A stretch of 64,000 nt of DNA, taken from positions 39,345,126 through 39,409,125 of the forward strand of contig NW_019211457.1 in NCBI RefSeq assembly GCF_002443255.2. The letters run 5' to 3'. Both the position numbers and the translations under genes were made by a program. A model generated the notes under the pieces. The model was not told the origin of the DNA. It searched no databases and was given only the letters and a program-made list of their open reading frames with translations. The first letter of the stretch is position 1. Each line of letters opens with the position of its first letter. The DNA comes from Varroa destructor (taxonomy: Eukaryota > Arthropoda > Arachnida > Mesostigmata > Varroidae). Shown piece by piece: positions 49,801 through 61,000 of this stretch.

Positions 49801-52080
49801 TGTATACCGACGTTGCTGGAATGGGATTTTATCGGTGCTATCGCGGTCGGGCACATTGGGCCGACTGGGCTGGGTCGCGATAGGCTTTCTGCATGGTCGA
49901 AGTATGAATATGGAGTTGGTAAAAGAAAGAGCGAGAAAAGACGGTGACTCGTCCTATTCGCCATGACCGAGCGAGACCACAAGAAGTCGAGAAATTGAAT
50001 ATGTGGGTATGCGGAAGATCAAACAAGGTACCTCGCTCATTGAACGACACATAAGTCCGTAAGCTCATATGCAGGCCTTTATGATGGCGACGCTCAGACA
50101 CAGAGTAAAAACGTCGTGCGGTACCAAACGACTATAGTTTGTTTAACAAATAATATATACCAACGCAGGGCATTTCCCTGGCGCTGGTACACAAATGCTT
50201 TTCGAAAACCCGACCCTACATCTGTCAAAAGTGTAACTGCTGCAGTTATCAATGCGTTGGCCGGTTTCCCTAGCCGAGAAGCTACCTCATGCTCACGCAT
50301 ACTGTCGTAGCATGCGGCTTGCTTGCTGCGAAGTGGTAGCATCGCTGACTTGGGTGGTGCTTCTAGCAAGAGTCTAAAAGCTAGCAAAGGGCACTTGGAG
50401 TTCGGACGGTCCCTCGACGCGTTCACGGAGGAGCGACCGGAGCTGAGATAGCAGTCTTGCCTTTTCATAATTAAAGCCATTCATTAATCGGGAATAGAAC
50501 GAACAAAGATTAGACTAAGGCCTGTACGCGCTTTGGCTTGCCGTAATGATGCTTATCGCTCGGCCTCGGCGAGCTGGACGGACGACCGGGAGATGCAGCC
50601 TGCCAAAGCCTGGACTGGTTCTGTGTCGCTTTGTACGGACCGCTTCGTTGTAGCCCACTGTCCCACTGCCGACGAGGTTATTTTGGTCGTCCTATTTCGC
50701 CACGAGCGAGTACGCCACAGCATCGCATCAACCAGCTAGGGCCACAACCACCACAGCGCAACGACGTAAGGTAGCAAGAATGCTTTTCACTGCTGAGAAC
50801 CTTTGCAAAACGGAGAGCTATGGGGTGCGAAGAATGAGAAGCACGACAAATTCAAGTCAAAAATGACATTATCTTGCCGATAGCGCTACCGCGTCTCCTT
50901 GTTGCCTACTCATTATGGAAGGACGAAAGGATTAGCGCCGACTCGGCATGAGGACGGCCAGGCCCGGTCCGGACAGGAGAACGCAGCAACAAACGGTTAG
51001 GGAAGGAGCTTTACTAGCGCAGGATTATGTCCAAGGTTCGACGCTGGTGGTTCCATAAGCCTCCATTGGTGAACTGGTCCACCAGACCGGCTGAAAATAA
51101 GAGACACCGAACTCCAGATGACCCTGTCGTCCGATAGAGAAAAAAGAAGGCCAATGATGTGTTTTCCCCTCTAAGATTTTGACTCGAGAAGCGCTGCTGG
51201 GGCGCTGTACTCGTAATATACTCTACCGAGCTTTTGTTAATGAGCCAACGGTCAAGTTTAGAGTTCTTTCTCGGACGTCGAAACTTAGCGAGTTTCATTG
51301 GGATTAGCGTTTTCTATAGGCATTGTTGTACAGTATGAGCATATGTACTTGTTCCTACGACTGTAAAGTTCAAATACTACGATAGACAAATGAATTGGCT
51401 GACGCTACACGTAAAATGGTCGGTGCTGTGTTGAAGGCCACAATCATACGTAGATTATCATCTCTGATATTAAAGTAGGTTATTTAGCACTATCTTTCAC
51501 GCAGTATAAAGACTCCAGTGTTTTCAGCCAGTAAAGACATAAAGGCATATATTATACGTACATGAGAAACAAGCCTACAAATAGTCTAAGATAAGCTGCG
51601 TCGTAAAGTTCACTTAAGGGGGTTAGCACAACCAAACTCCCTGTAACCTCCGCATCCTGCACTCGTCATGCGGAAAAGTTTTTTCCACACCCTGTTGACG
51701 GGTCGCTGTATTTTTTTGAGGTATACGCGCCACGTATATAAACGACAAAACATACGAATCGTGTCTCGTTTAAACATTTTTCGGTCAATCGACGTGGACA
51801 AAACAAGACAGATGAGATGGTGCTTGCACCTCACTCGTTAAGATTAACTTTAGCTCATACGGTTCGATAACTTTTGCAGTCTTCTGCTGTTGCTGCATTT
51901 TTACTTATGTCCTCGAAGCATATACTTCACTTGCAATGATTCCGCTCATTCGCATCAAACGGCAGCATCATACACGGCGTTGTCTACAGAAGTCGTCAAT
52001 ACCTCCTCTTTGGTTAAATCTACTATGCTTAGTTACCGCGCCTGCTCAACCCAGGTAGTAGATTATTTAGCCTTTTGTTA

Positions 52081-52103
52081 GCAGTTAACAGGCCGTTAAC
52101 TGC
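52081..52103. repeat. Perfect inverted repeat, 9-bp arms, 5-base loop
   Basis: Arms gcagttaac (52081-52089) and gttaactgc (52095-52103) flank the loop AGGCC. A short stable hairpin of unknown role. Confidence 0.85.
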
Positions 52104-54745
52104 ACAGTACTTAAACAGCTATCTGGGAATTGTATGGGTCTTCACCGTTCGTTTATCCTCCGAGCGAGGTCCGCTGCTCCGCCTGTAAGCCCGCGCTCGG
52201 TTCCTCCTACTCTAATCCAGCAATTAAGGGCTCCATTAGTTGTGATCTATCGACGTCGCCGGCTGGACATCGACTGAGTTCGTATGCGTATGTGTGTGAG
52301 TCTATGTGTATCTGCTTCTAGCCGCAATCATCCACCAATGAATGTGTCAGTGACTAACACCCTGCAACCTCATTTTCCCAATAGCCGCTGTCGGCTGTCC
52401 ACCACCCGTTTGGGGTTGACTTTGCCTCTTCGGCCGCCGCCATTCTCTGTCTAGTCGCGCTCTCTCCGAACGTCCGGGATATCAGCTCTGTCCGCTCCGG
52501 AAACTGGAGACGGAAGCTCAGCCTTGCCACTTCGGATGAGTCGAGCCTCGACGAGTCTTCATCGATGACCGACCCGGCAGGGCTCAGTCCAACTTAACTT
52601 GGTCGCATCAACTCTTCGTTCCAATTTCTCTCCTCCTACGCCCCCTCTCCGTCATACCCTCTCGATCTCTGTACAACTACTGCCAAGCCGTTTCACCCCT
52701 GTTCCTCCTCACGGCCATCCGTCGGAGGCCATGCAGTATCAGCGCTCGATGCATTGGAGCTCCAGTGTATCTCAGTTTTAGGGAACTGGGAAATGACGAC
52801 CCACTGATGCAACGAGTGACGCCATGAGACAGGTCGAATGAAAGAAAGGAGAGTCTCAAAGCAAACCTACGAGCTTTTCCGGATGATGGAAACGACGAAA
52901 AGGGGTCAATCATCATTAACCATCAATCAGACCGCAATATCTTGCCACTCGTGGTCACTCCATCCTCCCTGGTAGCCCTACTGAGACCTGGTCCCGCCGA
53001 TGCCGATCCCATAACCTAACCCGATCACCACACGTCTCGTCTAGGCTTATGCTTTCCACAGCCCAGACTTTATAAGTCCTCGATCTTCGTTGTACTGCTA
53101 CTAACCAGTGCCATTGCTTCTATAGTTCCCCACATGCACAATATATCCAGTAGCTCAGAAAAGAGCTGCCCTGTAGAACTAGCGGGAACTGATTGGTTTA
53201 CCTCAGGAAGTGGAAATCGGTGGCAGGCAGGCGAAGTTGGTAACCGGTAGGTGAACAGTATAGTCGAGGGGTAAGTATGCAGGGGGTGGCAGTAGTAACA
53301 GTGATGGTAACTGTATACAAGAAGTGCCAAAAAGGAACGTCGGGACAGGCAGGAAGCAGATGGTAAACTGCTTGATCTTATCCCTCTTTCGCCTAGTAGA
53401 GAAGAATGAAGAAGATACAAGATCGAGTAGGAAAGGTTTACTGCTGCTGCTACTGTTACCCCTGGCGTTAGTCGATCTACTGGGATATCTATCACACGAG
53501 CATTTAGGCAAGCGTCCGAAAAACAGCCAACTTGGCTTAAGCGCAAAGCCTATGAGAATAAATCGGCTGGAAGTGAAAAGCTATAGGTGTCATGTAGTTC
53601 ATGCTTATATACGCAGTTCATAGTAGATTACGTATATACGATAACACATCGTCAATGTAAAGTATTATAACGGAGAACTATTACTCGCACGTACACGTGT
53701 CTGCGTTTCGTTACGTATAAACAAAAGGGAAAAATAATGAATTTCCGTTCTCACTCGTAAAATGTGGTATCCGATAGTCGCGAAAACACGAACGACTACG
53801 TTCATGGTTTTCCTGTGGGCCTCAACCGCGTGCTGCATATTAACGTAATGATTAATATGTTCTCTGGAGAGCGCTCAAAGGGCCATTTAGAGGTCCGTAG
53901 GGACTCCGTAAAGTCTGTACAAATGCACACGTGAAGCCATAGCGAGCTGTGAAGCACTTAGGAGCCTTGCATCTATCGGTGTGCTCATGTCTCCAATTTT
54001 AGTATATCCCATAGATTCCGGTCGCAGCGACGTATGGTTATATATGTCGTAGACATATATAAGTTGACTACATCTTCACGATGCTAAGAGCCATTGCCCA
54101 CAATTCTACCTGTGTATGTATATATTTACAGCAATATTATAATAAATGTATAAAAATAAGGTTGAAATCAGAGAATTATTTTAGAATGAAGTATCTAATT
54201 CGAATCTTGTAGAGTATCTTTGCTGAGCGTCCCGTTAGTTCATTGCGGTGTAGCATGAGAAATTACACGATTTATTTAGACATTGTTTGCAACATATAAC
54301 TATAAGCTGTGCAAGCCTTGACCAACTGTGCTGTCCCTTTTGGTATATGTGGATAAATGGAATCAGTTCGGGAACTTCTACCCGTATTGCCGGGCGAGGG
54401 ATTGGTAACTACAGCCACGAAGGCGAAGTAGCGCCTGTTCCGTGTATAGGATGCATCTAGCACAGCGGAAACCGTTCGGAAGCGCCGGTCCGATAGTGAG
54501 TGGCGATAAGTATGTCGTCTAGACGACAGCTCTTCGGCTGCCTGCCTTTCGATGAAGTTGTAGCCCAAAGGACCCCGGGATGTCTTGCGCGATATGGGGA
54601 CCGTAGTACAAACATGAGAGTTTGCGGCAGATCTCATCTCTTCTTTTTCAAAATGCTTGTTCCCTCCGCCGTGTTTGTTGCTGTCTCGTACTGGCTTTTC
54701 GATGGTCGGGACCGCCTAACGCTTTGCTAAAGTGCAATCCCAGCA

Positions 54746-55022
54746 GCAAGTCTGTGGAGATACTATTTGGGGTTGCGTGGTGGCGGCCGGTCTGCTGCCA
54801 GCAATGCCTGTCAAAGAACCAGCTTTTCGTACAGCGATTGAAGTGGTCCCTAATTCATCGGATGGAAAAAAGTGGAGAACTCGACGTCTTCAGCTGCGTT
54901 CGGTCACTCATTTACTGATAGCCTTCTCTTATGGCCGTTGCCGAGCACAAGCTTGTCCTTCTAGTGCCAATGAGAACGAAAAGAAGAAGCGCGGAAGGAA
55001 GCATTATAAAATCCTCCGTTAG
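54746..55022 (+). CDS. Weak candidate terminal exon, unknown protein
   Basis: A plus-strand frame opens after the stop at 54717-54719 and ends with TAG near 55022. A possible acceptor (GCTAA branch-like word, then CCCAG) lies just before 54746. The peptide has a normal mixed composition and ends in a strongly basic tail (EKKKRGRKHYKILR). It has no ATG near its 5' end, so it could only be a downstream exon. I recognise no domain. At about 90 codons it is well within chance expectation. Confidence 0.2.
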
Positions 55023-56429
55023 GCGGCACTAGCATCACCCATGGTAGTAACGATGCTTGGCGCTTGGGGTCGCACTTGCGTTCGCAGGCTCTGATGTATG
55101 CATCAGTATCTTGGCCGCTATGCGTTGTTGTTGCTACTCGCTACAACGTCTATTTGTAGTCTATATAAATGCTGGGATCCTTTTATAGAGGACTGTCTTG
55201 ATCTAAGCTTTCCTATGGCCCATTCTGTGTTGAATTCTCCATGGGCATAGCGCGTCGACAATCATGGATTGTATATGTTTCATCTACTGATGATTTGAAC
55301 TTGGATATTGCTAGAGAAAAGCATCAATTAATCATCTTTCATATTATATGATAAGCGTCAACACGAAACACGTGATTCATAATTATATACTGTGTGCCCT
55401 TGTTTATCTTCAGATATTTTCAGTGCATATCATTAACTCGATCACAAGATTCGTTGTATAACTGGGCCATTTTACTAAAAAGTCACTAAAACATTTAGCT
55501 CATATGGATTAACAGAAATTTTCGCTCTTTAGAAGACCATTATCTCTAAGAGAATATTTCCACATTGAATTGCAGCACCCTTGGCAACTTTCTATCATAA
55601 CTTAATTTTTCATCTGGGTTTAATTATCTATGGCAGAAAAATATTTCAGCAACTCAATAGATTTAGGAGTTACCAGGTTTCATGGGCCGAAGTCGCGCAT
55701 CGTCAATATACCATGTGCTTAATAATTCGCTTTCCTCCGCTCCTGGCCATCAGCTTCTGCTCAGTGATCTTATTAATAATCCAAAAAGCAAAGTTTCAAG
55801 ATGAGAATAACTCACTGCCAAAAGGGCGCAAGCATTTATGGTAACTTGCTCATAGCGATAGACCTCAGGATCCATGTTACACCTGTGCGGACTGTCGCGA
55901 CGCCTGATGTAGCCAATTTCCTAAAACGCACTCCCCCCCCCCCCCCCCCCAAAGTTCCTCCTGTGTTTGACGTGGTGAATACCGAAACTTATGCATAGCA
56001 TCTGGTTAAATTTCTTCAGTTTATAGCATAGCCCCTCCGTACCCCGGGAGCACAGACTGTGGTTCAATTACACCTGCAACCTTGCCCGGAAGGGCCGAGT
56101 GGCTTTTTGATCGATGCTGATGTACAGCCTGAGTTCTACACGTTGGCCTTCTTTTTTAAAACGATTTGTCGCGAAATGTGTGCATCAGAAAGGTGATAAC
56201 ACCTTAGACAGCCTTGAAGACTCGCTTGATCACCGATGAAGACCGGCAACCATACAACTCGCTAACGCGTCACAGCCGTTCGACCGTTTGCCCGATTAAC
56301 TTCTTGGTCTTCACAAATCACCTATCAGAGATGTTTACATCAAGGTATACAACAGCACGCGTGGTATACCGTCGCAGCGTGTGAAGAGGGGATTCCAATA
56401 CAATGCGGTACCCTTCAATAAGGTTTCAC
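55023..56429. other. AT-rich intergenic DNA upstream of the LINE remnant
   Basis: 55140-55700 is AT-rich and unstructured. A C18 homopolymer lies at 55933-55950. 56030-56430 may contain further decayed LINE sequence, but I cannot read retrotransposon motifs in it with confidence. Confidence 0.5.
55933..55950. repeat. Homopolymer tract C18
   Basis: Eighteen uninterrupted C residues preceded by CACT and followed by AAAG. Length is prone to assembly and sequencing error. Confidence 0.95.
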
Positions 56430-56751
56430 AGTGCGGAAACTACTGCAAGGTCTTAAGAGCATGCGTACTAATAAGGCCGTCTGTCTACAGAAGGTTTGCA
56501 ACAGGTATCTAGCGTGGGTCCTCGTTCTGCCTCAGCGCTGGATAACATTAGTAAATAATCGCTTACATACTGGTGTACTTCTAGCTTAGTAAAGAGACGC
56601 TATTTTCTTAGTGATTTCTAAAAGAAAAAATGACCCAACTCCGCCGTCATCATGACAGGGGCTCCCGAACGTTTATAAGAAACTGCTTCCCGGCGTGCTA
56701 GTTAACGGAATGGACTGCTATTTAGTTAGCGTACCCACAGGTTACATCCCA

Positions 56752-57015
56752 GCAAAGCGATATAGGTTTTAGAAAGGACACTCCACAGAGCATCCTAATG
56801 GCCGACGCCAAGAGAGCACTAGGTTACCCAATGCGCTACGCGCGGTATTTGTTGACTTTAAAGAAGTCTTTAATTCGGTGCCCAGTGGCAGTGTTAGGCT
56901 GACGTACGCTGAGGTAGGTGTCCCTATGAATATACTCAATGTTCTCGCTACGATTCCACAGGAGAACAAAACAACCAATGACGACGTAGTGATCGAACTC
57001 CTGCCCTTCATATAG
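56752..57015 (+). pseudogene. LINE reverse transcriptase core remnant (motif A region)
   Basis: After an in-frame TAG at 56770-56772, this frame reads KGHSTEH, corresponding to the conserved GFRxGxST stretch of LINE polymerases. It continues to FVDFKEVFNSVPSG, which is reverse transcriptase motif A. The catalytic first Asp is kept, and the second conserved Asp of the usual FD is replaced by Asn. A VGVPMNIL segment follows, matching the Gly-Val-Pro helix seen after motif A in these enzymes. The frame stops at TAG 57013-57015. The stop codons and the Asn substitution mark it as an inactive fossil. Confidence 0.8.
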
Positions 57016-57085
57016 AAAACTGACCCTGCTCAGAACAACAACCTGAGACCACTGAGGGCTGAGGAAATCAGTAGAAATCATCTTC

Positions 57086-57169
57086 TATAAAGGTGATTTA
57101 GTAGTATATGATTCGAATGCAGCAAGCTCTACACACGGCAGTTACACATTCAGGATTAACCGTGTACAT
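57086..57169 (+). pseudogene. LINE reverse transcriptase motif C remnant
   Basis: In the next frame (+1 relative to motif A) the peptide reads YKGDLVVYDSNAAS and shortly afterwards RINRVH. In live LINEs this block is YADDLVL followed by a helix with an xRINRVxxY-like pattern. The first catalytic Asp of YADD is Gly here, so polymerase activity would be lost even without the frame breaks. The roughly 80-residue spacing from motif A is normal for the family. Confidence 0.7.
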
Positions 57170-57408
57170 TATCAAGACGTAGGCGGTGGAGCTCAAAAAG
57201 ACAGCGGCTACTTGTACCTTGTACCGCGCCAGTCGCCTCTTGTTTATGTAAACTAGTTTCTGTGTTTAGAAGTTTTACTGCGCGTGTCACCGAAAGATGC
57301 AGGAAGGCAGTGTTGGCCACACAGGCGGTCAGATTATCTTGTTGCTTGTCCCTTGCACCCGTTCTTAACTTGTTCAATTTCAAGCTAGCTCCTACCGCAA
57401 CGTATTAG

Positions 57409-57579
57409 ATGCGCGTCTTTTGGGAATATCTAACAGTTGAAAATCTCGAACAATTAAATCGCGTCGAAGCCACCTTCCTCGAAAGAACACTAGAACTGCA
57501 CATAGTGACACAACATCGTCTCACGTATCTCCTAGGTTACTTGCCACTGCTGTTCGAAAGCCTACGTGGTCGCAGCTAG
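57409..57579 (+). pseudogene. LINE ORF2 C-terminal domain remnant
   Basis: A 56-residue open stretch in the same frame as motif A. It carries LNRVEATFLERTLELH and then RLTYLLGYLPLLFESL. This matches the post-polymerase region common in LINE proteins, where a helix LxRVQxxFLKRxLGL is followed by a hydrophobic LxLxxE segment. The ATG at its start is incidental. It ends at TAG 57577-57579. Confidence 0.65.
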
Positions 57580-57978
57580 CTCCAAGTAACGGGAGCCTTT
57601 GACACTAAGCTTAGGAACTGGAAAGAAATACAGAGATTGATGCGGATTTTTTGCGTCTGGTGTAATTAGGAAGAACAGGTGGAAAGACACGAACGGGCTA
57701 AACGGTAAATGCTTCACCGTGCATCGGTTCCGGTATAGACTGTGCTGGAAACCTGGTTTCCACGAGCCTAACAATACATGTAAGCGCTCTAAAAGGTAGG
57801 GAAGCTGTGATAGATATCATGTAACTCGTTGTTCCTTGGTACCATCTTTAGGTCATCAGACAAATCTCTTGAATCAGTTTCATAATCGCGACAAGATCTG
57901 TGTAGCTTATATGAAACGAATTATTTCGAATGGCTTTATATACTTACTCTTCTATGTACCTATTGTGCTATCGACTTG

Positions 57979-57989
57979 TATATATATAT
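57979..57989. repeat. (TA)5 microsatellite at the left edge of gap 2
   Basis: TA units run into the N block. The right side of the gap (58090-58099) also starts with (TA)5. Confidence 0.9.
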
Positions 57990-58089
57990 NNNNNNNNNNN
58001 NNNNNNNNNNNNNNNNNNNNNNNNNNNNNNNNNNNNNNNNNNNNNNNNNNNNNNNNNNNNNNNNNNNNNNNNNNNNNNNNNNNNNNNNN
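57990..58089. other. Assembly gap of 100 N inside a TA microsatellite
   Basis: Exactly 100 N, with TA repeats on both sides, so the missing sequence is most simply more TA repeat. The open frame 57836-58135 runs through the N block and is meaningless. Confidence 0.99.
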
Positions 58090-58099
58090 TATATATATA
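58090..58099. repeat. (TA)5 microsatellite at the right edge of gap 2
   Basis: Continuation of the TA repeat on the far side of the gap. Confidence 0.9.
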
Positions 58100-61000
58100 A
58101 GTTTTTGGCTACTACCAGCTAAGTTGATTGAATGAAATTTTATTGATAATTCAAGAAGTTATCATTGTAGTTGCTGTTGCTATTACCCCACAACAAAATG
58201 CCGCTCAACAGCAGGCACAGACTTAGTCGCTTGCGAGTTAGCCAATTTCATGCAGACTACACTAGCTGAATCGTCAGTGCCTATACGTGTTGTTAATCAT
58301 AAATTTGGTCCCGATGACCCCACCGCTTAACTAATTCAATTCCATCTATTTATGTGTATCTGCGTGTGCAGATATTCTCCTGTATATGTGTGTGCGCCGG
58401 GTTCCTCTCCGAATAGATACTTCTCTTCGTCGTCGACAACTGACGAACTGGATTGTGCCGGGCTCAAAGCTATGCTAATGGTACCTTACTGAGCTCCTTC
58501 AGGACTCGTTCTTATCAGCAGCCACTCCGCGACGAGCCACGACATCGGCTGCCGCGGCAACCGCAACTTTTAATTTAATTTCCATATATATTATATCTTC
58601 GATGTCGATGCACATTGTCTACTACTACCACACGCTGCCACAACAACTAGGGCAAAGGCCGGGCCGACAGGGATTACGTGGGCCGGAGTATGGCGGCCAC
58701 CGGCTGCTATGACAGTGAGTGGCCAAATCACGCTTGCTCAAACTCGGAACTTGCAACGAGCAAGGCCGGCACACTTCGGAAATAGCGCTACGAACACCCA
58801 GTACGATAGCACGATGCCGTTCGACTCTTATAATAGTTGAACGGCTATTATACGAAGCTACGAATGGAGAAAAGATCGACGGTGGGGCACTGGGGAAGTG
58901 AGAGACAGAGAGAAAGCGCCACACAACATCTGCATCACTGAGGCAACCACGTTAGAGTAACGTAGAGTCAAGTAGCGCCACAACTCCGGACGGGTTCATC
59001 TCGATCAAGTCTACTGTTGGGGACTTTGCGTAGGAACAGTGACGTCGGAATAGTTGCGCTAACAGCTTAAGCTTCGGGTCTCAGCGTGATTTCATTCCGT
59101 CCTATACATTGATAGAGGCCGTCTGTGCAGGATTTTGACAGCATCCGCGATTGATGCTCCCGCCGATCTTGCCCCTGCATAGAAATCGTATGGAGATGGT
59201 GTCTCGGGGTTAGAATTCGTTCGGAGGTCAATTCTGCCCTTACTGACAGGAGAGAGCTGTCAGTCGGCCCCCTGCTGCTGCTAGGAGGAACTTCGTGCGA
59301 ATAAATTGCCACCTTTGTTGTGTGCTTTGATAATACAGAGGTACCACATAGAGGTGCATGAGTGTCCATGTCAAAGTATCATTGTAAATCTGCTAACATC
59401 ATCCGCGTAAAGACGAGTAAGTTTACATCAAGGAAGTTTGTATGCTGCAATTGTTCACGGCTTCAAGCTGCATTTACAAAATATCATAAGTATACGCAGT
59501 AATAATATATCATAGTTCGAAAGATGACGTACTACAGTTATTTTATCTATATGCAAACCGAATGGATCGTGCAATCATCGTAAGCTATACGTCTGCACAT
59601 GCACGTAACGAAGTTTTGATGTGACTGGCACGTACTATATTATACCCCTCAAAATCATAATTCGGACATAATAATAACATGGGACCGTAGTTTTTTTTGC
59701 AAACTCATTGTTGTGGCTACAATCGTAGGCAAAATATCTATAATACGTTTGCCCAGCGCGAAACAAAGCCTTGCTCAAGCGGCCGTTTGAACACCTACGT
59801 CTACTTACGACCATATCCGTTAGACTTATTCATACTGGCAAAGTGAAATGCCAAAGTTTTTATTATGCCATCATCATTAACTTATCCTGTGTACCTTGGC
59901 ACCTTCCGCGCCCAGAAGTTGTCGTTATGTATAAGCCGCGATCACACCCAAACCAGCATCATCAGTATAGCTACTGAAGTTTATTGAAGTTGCATATTTT
60001 AGTTGTACGTTAACAATAATAGTACCACAAGCAGTCCGACCCAGTTAGTACCCCAGCCTGCCCATCTGCAACTATCATTCGTCTCCGGGTGGCCGTCAGC
60101 TTAATTTGTAGTCGCCGCTTCCGTGGGTTTTAATACATATGTGCATGTGCGCGTCTGTGTGTAAGTGAGAGCACTCGTCGCTGTTTCTCTATGGGAAATT
60201 AACATGACAAGGGCGGTGGACCACCTGCACGTTCCCACCGACTACTACGGGCGGTACCACCACAAACCTTTGGTGCAAGGTAAACTTCTGAACGTCATTG
60301 GCAAGCAGCTGTGGAGTCGCCGTCTGGTACGGAACTAGGTCGTCAGCCATTACGCAGATGGACCGATGGCGCAGACGCCGCGAGCAAAGCTGGTGGTCAG
60401 AGAAAGGTGAGCTTCCCTCGTTTTGTGCTTCGCTCGCTGGTCGGCAGCCATCGACAGACGAAAGAGTGAACGAACCCCTCTGGTTGAGACACTTCGAGCG
60501 TTCTCTCCGCTCATCTTTTTCCAAAACGGTCAGGCCGCAGGCAATACCAAATTGCCCCTCTGCCAGCTACTAACAACAAAGCGTCAGTGAATTTTCTTAT
60601 TGCTACTCAAAGACGGAAAACACTACATGTTTCAATACACGGTGAGTGCATTCAGCTGGCATACGCGAGAAAAACAAGCAGTGCGAGACATCTTTCACTG
60701 CCTTCGCTAGAGGTCGAGCCAGGTAATATACTCTCAAAAATGACTAATTTTAAGATAATAGCAAAAACACGTGCATGATACCGGTCCAGTATTAAATCAT
60801 GCCCATATACAGAATTTCTAAGTAAATAATAAGTAGCATAATTTTTAGAACTATTCTAATATGAAAAGTTTACAGTCGAATACACCTGTAGATCCCAAGG
60901 TTGAGTTTTTACTTTGTCTATATATTTTATATTTCGCGATTCTATTTTATCTGCATCGAAGACTTCTACTTACACGGACAATATCATAGCGTCAAATCAA

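Larger units (their letters stand above)
41113..54719. other. AT/GC mosaic intergenic or intronic DNA, no gene recognised
   Basis: 41150-41880, 42900-43140, 46970-47280, 51300-51600 and 53590-54260 are AT-rich. 41990-42430, 43600-45500, 47380-48480 and 49000-49900 are GC-rich. 43900-44110 is strongly pyrimidine-rich on the plus strand, which leaves all three plus frames open at once and makes their peptides artefacts. Short runs are (CTAG)3 at 41886-41897, (CTT)5 at 44346-44360 and (CGGT)3 at 47951-47962. Frames of 120-158 codons (for example 49349-49711, 50094-50480 and 53070-53546, all minus) have no recognisable family. Confidence 0.55.
56430..57790 (+). mobile_element. Degenerate non-LTR retrotransposon (LINE), ORF2 remnant
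   Basis: Blocks of LINE reverse transcriptase appear in the expected order on the plus strand, over a plausible distance. There is a GFRxGxST-like entry block near 56764, motif A (FVDFKEVFNSV) near 56848-56880, a damaged motif C (YKGDLVV, where YADD is expected) at 57086-57106, an RINRVH-type block near 57149, and a C-terminal LEQLNRVEATFLERTL block at 57409-57579. The last piece is a CWKPGFHEP segment near 57740-57766, like the region that precedes the terminal Cys/His motif in many LINEs. In-frame stops and at least one frameshift show it is dead. The 5' end, ORF1 and true 3' end are not identifiable. It encodes no functional protein now. The family (Jockey, CR1, I or another clade) cannot be settled by eye. 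Confidence 0.8.

Noticed and set aside
53070..53546. 158-codon minus-strand open frame with hydrophobic stretches
   Set aside because: Another minus-strand frame is open over the same DNA, the composition is Ser/Leu/Tyr-heavy, and no family or signal is recognisable.
56769..57081. Two minus-strand open frames of about 80 codons
   Set aside because: They are antisense to the LINE polymerase remnant, whose plus-strand motifs explain the sequence.
57836..58135. 99-codon plus-strand open frame
   Set aside because: It runs through the 100-N gap, so about a third of it is undefined sequence.
60189..60524. Minus-strand peptide containing MADDLVPY, reminiscent of the polymerase YADD box
   Set aside because: No other reverse-transcriptase block is present before or after it, and the upstream peptide is unrelated, so the four-residue match is chance.
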